Below, piece after piece: positions 14,219 through 16,289 of a stretch of DNA of 16,289 bases. The translations under genes were made by a program, and so were the position numbers. Under the pieces are notes generated by a model. That model did no database searches. It had not been told where the DNA came from and saw nothing but the letters and a program-made list of their open reading frames with translations. Each line of letters starts with the position of its first letter. Position 1 is the first letter of the stretch. Origin of the DNA: CAYMST01 sp964393115 (GTDB lineage Bacteria; Bacteroidota; Bacteroidia; Cytophagales; Cyclobacteriaceae); contig CAYMST010000097.1 in the NCBI GenBank assembly GCA_964393115.1, forward strand, positions 1 through 16,289, given 5' to 3'.

Positions 14219-16105
14219 ATGAAAAAAGTATTGTTACGATACTTTGAGGTATTTATTGTGTCCTTTTTTATATATGCTGCACAAAGTAGTGCAGAAGCGT
14301 TTGCCAATAGTAACCTCATCCCATCCGAATACCGCTATCTCAAGCTGATCGTCGAGGGGACGGTGGGAAAGGAGGTTCGTATATCCGAGATATCCTTTAA
14401 ATCAGCAGGACAAATATTTCCAGAGATTCCCGTTAGTTCGGAGACCCAAACACTTGTGCGAACAGCCGATAACCAAGTTACTGATTGGAAAGCGTTCGAT
14501 GGTACCACAGGTACAGGCGCTTGGAAGGTGGAGTATAACTTCCCTTCTTCGATTAGAATTGATATAGGAGAGCGAATCATTCCGGCAGCGCTAATTCTAA
14601 AAGTCACAGGAGATAATAGAGGACCATCATCCTTTAAAGTGATGGGATCAAACGACGATATACACTGGGCGTTAGTTCATGAAGAAAGTGGACTCACGAA
14701 AAGCAACTACACGGGAAAAGTAGGCCGTTTTGAGCTTGACAACCTTGTACCCCATGCCGAAGCAGACTTTCAGCGTCCATTACCTCCGCAAAATATCATT
14801 GTTGAACCGTACGACCGAGGGTCAGTGAAGATTAGCTGGGATGAAGCTTCCGACAACGTGGGTGTAGTGGCGTATGACATCTATCAATCCTATAACTATG
14901 CTGCCACTGTTTCAGGGACGTCATATATTTTCCAAGGTTTGAATTGTAAGTTTGTCAATGGGTTTCGCATCGTTGCTAAAGATGCTGGTAACAATGCTTC
15001 CAGATGGTCAGAGTTAGCAACTGGATATACGCTACCTTGTGGAACGGATGACTTGGAGCCGCCAACTAGACCGATCGGAATCAAAGTGAACCATCGTGGT
15101 CCCACTTCCATCAGTTTCTCATGGCTACCTTCCACAGACAATGTTGGAGTGGAGCAATATGTCATTCGACGAAGGCTAGGAGGTGAGACCTTTGGTATTA
15201 CCACAGACACCAGTATTCACATCGAAGGCCTTAACTGTCTAAGGAATAATTCATTTGAGATACATGCCGAAGACAAAGCTGGAAATCGTTCTACAAGTCA
15301 GAAACAGATCTCATTAAGTCGAGCGATTGATCGACCATGTCCACCCGAACAAAGATGGTATAGGTATTGGAGAGTCGACATAGAAAAAGCTGTGGACAAG
15401 GAGGTCCGAATAAATGAAATAAACCTGCGAACCTATGACTATAAAATATCAGATTTTAGTGAAGAAAACACTCCTAAAGATCCAATTTTAGAAGAAGAAA
15501 AAGATCGAGTATTGAGCAGTTTTGATCAAAAAAATGCTTGGTTGGCTTTTGATGGCAAAACGAATACAGGCACCTGGAAAATTGAAGACAATACACCTTC
15601 GTCCATCATAATCGATTTAGAAGCTGAAAACGCGGTGTTTCCAGAAGGGGTCATTATCCATGTACCCAGTAGAAAATATGCACCTGCAGCGTTTAGTTTG
15701 TGGGGATCAAATGATTTAAAAGATTGGCGCTACTCTGTCGGAGTTGATGATTTAAAGGCGTCAGACTTTCAAAACAACAAATACTTCCTAAAAAAGGATT
15801 TTACCCCTCCTTACCGGTTGAGTGATGAGAGTCATAGTGACACCAATAGCATAGCTAAAGCAAAGGATATTAGAACTTTTCCAAACCCATGTAACTCCTC
15901 CAACTGTCATCTAACTGTAGATTTTTCAGGAGAAAATTGGACCAGCAGTCGCTATAGGATATTATCAATGGAAGGGAAGCTCATGAAGCGAGGGAGACTA
16001 GACCATACCCAACAATTGAACTTGTCGAAATTTGGTAAAGGATTGTATATCATAACTTTTGACAACGGCACACATCAATTGACGAAAAAGATTTCAGTAC
16101 AATAA
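14219..16105 (+). CDS. T9SS-exported multidomain protein: discoidin-like, FN3, FN3, discoidin-like
   Basis: 628 aa. Signal peptide, about residues 1-28. A discoidin (F5/8 type C)-like beta domain follows at about 36-180 (YRYLKLIVEG, WKAFDGTTGTGAWKV, PSSIRIDIG, FKVMGSNDDIHW). Two fibronectin type III domains come next at about 188-272 and 282-366, each with an SW-x-x-S/A-x-DNVGV core and an A-x-DKAGN/DAGN end. A second discoidin-like domain lies at about 378-530 (YRYWRVDIEK, WLAFDGKTNTGTWKI, PSSIIIDLE, FSLWGSNDLKDW). The C-terminal T9SS type A sorting domain is about 550-628 (FPNPCNSSN, RILSMEGKLMKRG, FGKGLYIITF). It is therefore exported through the outer membrane, and either released or anchored. 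Such modules usually bind carbohydrate or other surfaces. No catalytic domain is visible, so an adhesin or scaffold role is likely. Confidence 0.88.
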   Translation: MKKVLLRYFEVFIVSFFIYAAQSSAEAFANSNLIPSEYRYLKLIVEGTVGKEVRISEISFKSAGQIFPEIPVSSETQTLVRTADNQVTDWKAFDGTTGTGAWKVEYNFPSSIRIDIGERIIPAALILKVTGDNRGPSSFKVMGSNDDIHWALVHEESGLTKSNYTGKVGRFELDNLVPHAEADFQRPLPPQNIIVEPYDRGSVKISWDEASDNVGVVAYDIYQSYNYAATVSGTSYIFQGLNCKFVNGFRIVAKDAGNNASRWSELATGYTLPCGTDDLEPPTRPIGIKVNHRGPTSISFSWLPSTDNVGVEQYVIRRRLGGETFGITTDTSIHIEGLNCLRNNSFEIHAEDKAGNRSTSQKQISLSRAIDRPCPPEQRWYRYWRVDIEKAVDKEVRINEINLRTYDYKISDFSEENTPKDPILEEEKDRVLSSFDQKNAWLAFDGKTNTGTWKIEDNTPSSIIIDLEAENAVFPEGVIIHVPSRKYAPAAFSLWGSNDLKDWRYSVGVDDLKASDFQNNKYFLKKDFTPPYRLSDESHSDTNSIAKAKDIRTFPNPCNSSNCHLTVDFSGENWTSSRYRILSMEGKLMKRGRLDHTQQLNLSKFGKGLYIITFDNGTHQLTKKISVQ

Positions 16106-16125
16106 TCCATAAACTCAATACTATC

Positions 16126-16153
16126 AGGGATCGATAGTGATCGGTCCCTTTTT
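16126..16153 (+). terminator. Rho-independent terminator of the 628-aa gene
   Basis: AGGGATCG (16126-16133) pairs with CGGTCCCT (16142-16149), seven pairs and one wobble, 8 nt loop, followed by TTTT. It begins 20 nt after the stop codon. Confidence 0.75.
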
Positions 16154-16286
16154 ATCAGGTACTGAATCAATACGTCGTTCAAACCTGCTCTTGCCTATCG
16201 ACCTAAATAGATTTTAAGATAAAAACCTGATTAACAAGTAATTCGGCGTTTTTTCCTATATATGAATTAATAATCTAAAACTTAAT

Positions 16287-16289
16287 ATG
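16287..16289 (+). CDS. Probable start codon of a further gene, cut by the window edge
   Basis: The window ends in ATG. The 15 nt before it, AATCTAAAACTTAAT (16272-16286), are identical to 14201-14215 in the leader of the 628-aa gene. This suggests a gene start, perhaps of a paralogue. No codon after the ATG is visible. Confidence 0.35.

Overview
The window comes from a member of the Bacteroidota, most likely a marine Cytophagales/Flammeovirgaceae-type bacterium. The signs are AT-rich DNA, TAnnTTTG-type promoters, poor Shine-Dalgarno sites, surface lipoproteins with acidic tracts after the lipid-bearing Cys, a TonB-dependent receptor with an N-terminal carboxypeptidase-regulatory-like domain, and two proteins ending in type IX secretion (T9SS) sorting domains. 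The lineage below phylum is inferred from general character, not from a marker gene.

Left part (1-5562): a 5'-truncated cytoplasmic-looking gene and a secreted protein gene 4 nt downstream (both +). Next comes a lone unrecognised gene on the minus strand (1842-2510), flanked by two diverged copies of a ~48 bp direct repeat that each open a fold-back element. After that lies a decayed T9SS surface-protein gene (2966-5355, -) broken by four frameshifts, all equivalent to loss of one base. It still has its terminator and follows a 57-codon single-TM gene (5389-5562, -).

Centre (5842-12960): an apparent iron-acquisition locus made of two convergent operons. The minus-strand operon runs DUF4856 lipoprotein -> imelysin-family lipoprotein -> HTTM/vitamin-K-dependent gamma-carboxylase-like membrane protein -> TonB-dependent outer-membrane receptor. 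The plus-strand operon is a small unrecognised protein plus a DUF6686-like CxxCH protein. Both operons start behind the same two-part regulatory region: a ~20 bp dyad upstream, then a 17 bp TTTAGA-N5-TCTAAA-type palindrome near the -7 box. The spacing between the two parts differs by exactly 10 bp. This shared architecture is the most interesting observation, because it ties the small two-gene operon to the iron-uptake operon.

Right part (13247-16289): an orphan surface lipoprotein gene, then a 628-aa secreted multidomain protein (discoidin-like, FN3, FN3, discoidin-like, T9SS sorting domain) with a good terminator. The window's last three bases are an ATG behind a leader that repeats 15 nt of the 628-aa gene's own leader, so a further gene probably begins there. 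No rRNA, tRNA, CRISPR array or transposase was seen.
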